In this document: piece after piece, positions 61,777-64,000 of the stretch | Numbering within the stretch: position 1 is the stretch's first letter | Layout of the letters: each line of letters opens with the position of its first letter | From: Bacillota bacterium | GTDB taxonomy: Bacteria > Bacillota > Clostridia > Tissierellales > Tissierellaceae | Assembly (NCBI GenBank): GCA_023388495.1 | Contig: JAEWGC010000028.1 | Coordinates: 218,164-282,163 of the forward strand | Length of the DNA: 64,000 nt | Reading direction: 5' to 3' | Made by a program: the position numbers and the translations under genes | The notes under the pieces: generated by a model | Database searches by the model: none | Seen by the model: the letters and a program-made list of their open reading frames with translations, nothing else | Told to the model about the DNA's origin: nothing

Positions 61777-63228
61777 TTGGAATTTATAGGCGAAGGTTTA
61801 ACTTTTGATGATGTTCTTTTAGTTCCAGGTAAATCGGAAATACTACCTAAGGAAACTAATATTAGTACTTATTTAACAAAAAACATTAAACTAAATATAC
61901 CTTTAATGAGTGCCGGAATGGATACTGTAACTGAGGCTAAAATGGCAATAGCAATGGCTAGAGAAGGCGGAATTGGTATAATTCACAAAAACATGTCCAT
62001 AGAACAACAGGCATTAGAGGTAGACAAGGTAAAAAGGTCAGAGCATGGTGTAATAACTGATCCATTTTTTTTATCACCAGACCATAGTGTATCAGATGCT
62101 CTAGAGTTAATGGAAAGATATCATATATCTGGAGTTCCAATAACAGATGAAATTGGCAAATTAGTAGGTATTATAACTAATAGAGATATTAGATTTGAAA
62201 AAGAGACTACTAAAAAGATTAATGAAGTAATGACTAAGGAAAATCTAGTTACTGCAAGAATTGATATTCCTATGGATGAAGCCTTAGATATCATGAAGCA
62301 ACATAAGATTGAAAAACTTCCCTTAGTAGATAATGATTTTATGTTATCAGGACTTATTACTATAAAGGATATAGAAAAATCTATTCAATATCCAAATTCA
62401 GCTAAGGATCATACAGGTAGACTGCTAGCTGGTGCTGCAGTTGGAGTAACAGTAGATATGATGGAGAGAGTAGCTGCATTAGTTAAATCTAAAGTAGATG
62501 TTATAGTAGTTGATACTGCTCATGGACACTCAAAGGGTGTATTAGAAGCTGTAGCTAAAATAAAAAGAGAATATCCAAATTTACAAGTAATTGCTGGAAA
62601 CGTAGCAACTGCTGAGGCAACTGTAGATTTAATAAAGGCAGGAGTAGATGCTGTAAAGGTAGGTATAGGACCTGGCTCTATTTGTACCACTAGAGTTGTA
62701 ACTGGTATTGGTGTACCACAAATTACAGCTGTAATGAATTGTGCTGGAGCTGCGAAGGAATATGGAATTCCTGTTATTGCAGACGGAGGTATCAAGTACT
62801 CAGGAGATATAACAAAGGCAATAGCAGCTGGAGCTAATGTAATAATGGCAGGTTCCTTATTTGCTGGAACTGATGAAAGTCCTGGTGAAGAAGTTTTATA
62901 TGAAGGAAGAAGATATAAGGAATATAGAGGTATGGGCTCTATGGGAGCAATGGATTCAGGTAGCAAGGATAGATATTTCCAAGAAGATACTAAGAAATAT
63001 GTACCAGAAGGTGTAGAAGGTAGAATCCACTATAGAGGGCCATTAGGAGATGTGGTATATCAACTTGTTGGTGGTTTAAAATCAGGAATGGGATATGTAG
63101 GAGCCAAAAATATTGAAGATTTACAAGAAAAAGCAAGATTTATAAAAATCACATCTGCATCCTTAATAGAAAACCATCCACATGATATCCATATTACAAA
63201 GGAAGCACCAAACTATAGCAGACGCTAA
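61777..63228 (+). CDS. guaB: IMP dehydrogenase
   Basis: Oxidises IMP to XMP with NAD, the first committed step to GMP. The 483-residue product has the N-terminal barrel part (LTFDDVLLVPGKSEILPKET), two CBS domains (VSDALELMERYHISGVPITD and MDEALDIMKQHKIEKLPLVD), and the active-site loop GPGSICTTRVVTGIGVPQ with the catalytic cysteine. The flap YRGMGSMGAMDSGSKDRYF is also present. Start is TTG 61777 behind AAGGAGGAG. guaA follows after 18 bases. Confidence 0.98.
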   Translation: MEFIGEGLTFDDVLLVPGKSEILPKETNISTYLTKNIKLNIPLMSAGMDTVTEAKMAIAMAREGGIGIIHKNMSIEQQALEVDKVKRSEHGVITDPFFLSPDHSVSDALELMERYHISGVPITDEIGKLVGIITNRDIRFEKETTKKINEVMTKENLVTARIDIPMDEALDIMKQHKIEKLPLVDNDFMLSGLITIKDIEKSIQYPNSAKDHTGRLLAGAAVGVTVDMMERVAALVKSKVDVIVVDTAHGHSKGVLEAVAKIKREYPNLQVIAGNVATAEATVDLIKAGVDAVKVGIGPGSICTTRVVTGIGVPQITAVMNCAGAAKEYGIPVIADGGIKYSGDITKAIAAGANVIMAGSLFAGTDESPGEEVLYEGRRYKEYRGMGSMGAMDSGSKDRYFQEDTKKYVPEGVEGRIHYRGPLGDVVYQLVGGLKSGMGYVGAKNIEDLQEKARFIKITSASLIENHPHDIHITKEAPNYSRR

Positions 63229-63246
63229 AAAGGAGGTAGCAACATA

Positions 63247-64000
63247 TTGATAGTACAAGATTTTATAAATAATCAAGTAGAAGAAATTAAAAGTAAAGTA
63301 GGAAACAGAAAAGCTTTATGTGCTTTGTCTGGTGGCGTAGACTCTTCTGTAGCGGCAGTATTAGTGCATAGGGCTATAGGAGATAATCTAGTTTGTGTAT
63401 TTGTTGATCATGGATTACTCAGAAAAAATGAAAGACAAGAAGTAGAAAAAGTATTTAGAGATGAATTTCATATGAATCTAATAGTAGTAGATGCAGAAGA
63501 TAGATTCTTAGGAAAGCTAAAAGGTGTTACTGACCCAGAGCAAAAGAGGAAAGTAATTGGAGAAGAGTTTATTAGAGTGTTTGAAGAAGAACAATCTAAA
63601 CTCGAAGACATAGATTTTTTAGTTCAAGGAACTATCTACCCAGATATAGTTGAGAGTGTAAACAAGGAAGGTAAGCTAGCAGTTAAATCACATCATAATG
63701 TTGGAGGACTTCCAGAAGATGTAAACTTTGAGCTTATAGAACCTCTTAAAGAGCTTTATAAGGATGAAGTTAGAGAAGTAGGTAGAGCTTTGGGAATTTC
63801 TGAGGAACTAGTAAGTAGGCAACCATTCCCAGGACCAGGACTTGGTGTTAGATGTTTAGGTGAGTTAACTAAGGAAAAGCTAGACATCCTAAGAGATGCA
63901 GACTATATCTACAGAGATGAAATCAAAAAAGCAGGTTTAGATAAAGAAATCTGGCAATACTTTGCAGTATTACCAAATATCCAATCTGTAGGAGTTATAG
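63247..64000 (+). CDS. guaA: GMP synthase, ATP-pyrophosphatase part only, partial at window end
   Basis: Converts XMP to GMP using ATP and ammonia. The frame runs from TTG 63247 (AAGGAGG upstream) to the window edge, 251 codons. The PP-loop motif LCALSGGVDSSVAA lies at residues 24-37, followed by VQGTIYPDIVES and SHHNVGGLPEDVNFELIEPL, then RQPFPGPGLGVRCLGELT of the dimerisation domain. Usual bacterial GuaA carries a glutaminase domain of about 190 residues before this; it is absent here, and the guaB stop is only 18 bases upstream. The rest of the gene is beyond the window. Confidence 0.93.
   Translation, partial: MIVQDFINNQVEEIKSKVGNRKALCALSGGVDSSVAAVLVHRAIGDNLVCVFVDHGLLRKNERQEVEKVFRDEFHMNLIVVDAEDRFLGKLKGVTDPEQKRKVIGEEFIRVFEEEQSKLEDIDFLVQGTIYPDIVESVNKEGKLAVKSHHNVGGLPEDVNFELIEPLKELYKDEVREVGRALGISEELVSRQPFPGPGLGVRCLGELTKEKLDILRDADYIYRDEIKKAGLDKEIWQYFAVLPNIQSVGVI

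Overview
The window is low-GC, densely coded chromosomal DNA from an anaerobic Firmicute of class Clostridia. The gene set fits an amino-acid-fermenting, motile bacterium of the Tissierellales type: a flagellar late operon, butyryl-CoA-dehydrogenase-like acyl-CoA dehydrogenase with EtfBA, NAD-type glutamate dehydrogenase, Rex, HrcA/CIRCE-controlled groESL, a UGA-encoded selenoprotein and an agr-type peptide signalling locus. The assignment to order is inference; no rRNA or tRNA gene is visible.

Layout. 1-786 is the 5' part of an aromatic-acid-exporter-like gene on the minus strand. 894-3868 is a sigma-28-type promoter driving flaG-fliD-fliS-flgN-like. 3902-4028 is a cluster of DnaA boxes, followed by hpf, an unusual GC-rich structured element (4754-4966), secA and prfB (with its +1 frameshift), tex, an amidohydrolase, a palindromic element, an ATP-NAD kinase family gene and a small coiled-coil gene. 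At 14095-14957 an FMN riboswitch controls ribU. A 46-bp direct repeat (14917-14962 and 22258-22303, one mismatch) brackets about 7.3 kb holding an XRE/TPR regulator, two ABC-2 permeases (the second frameshifted at its start), a cyclophilin-like lipoprotein, an ABC ATPase and a short FtsX-type permease. This looks like an accessory island placed at the 3' end of ribU.

22333-30789 holds recQ, small membrane/cytosolic genes, the t6A operon tsaE-tsaB-rimI-tsaD, a second DnaA-box cluster and an ABC-F gene. A selenoprotein gene (30912-31199, in-frame UGA) follows, then two tandem copies of a structured repeat (a third copy lies at 14991-15102) directly before rex. 32659-37259 is energy metabolism: acyl-CoA dehydrogenase, etfB, a ferredoxin-fused etfA and glutamate dehydrogenase. 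Next come ogg, an FG-GAP-like protein with a DUF3160 lipoprotein, a DUF554 membrane protein and CIRCE-groES-groEL with a tiny overlapping gene.

44477-51468 is a probable catabolic module: an upstream array of 38-bp repeats, two membrane proteins (DUF5058-type plus partner), three M20/M28-like amidohydrolases and a PucR regulator. 51604-56044 holds flotillin, a papain-like protein and an ECF sigma/anti-sigma/membrane-protein stress operon. 56099-59106 is an ABC exporter operon with a TetR regulator and two tandem palindromic operators at its promoter. 59295-61589 is agrB-agrC-agrD with no agrA in view. The window ends with guaB and a guaA lacking its usual glutaminase domain.

Gene starts were often moved inward from the longest open frame because a good Shine-Dalgarno sequence sits inside that frame; each case is noted.
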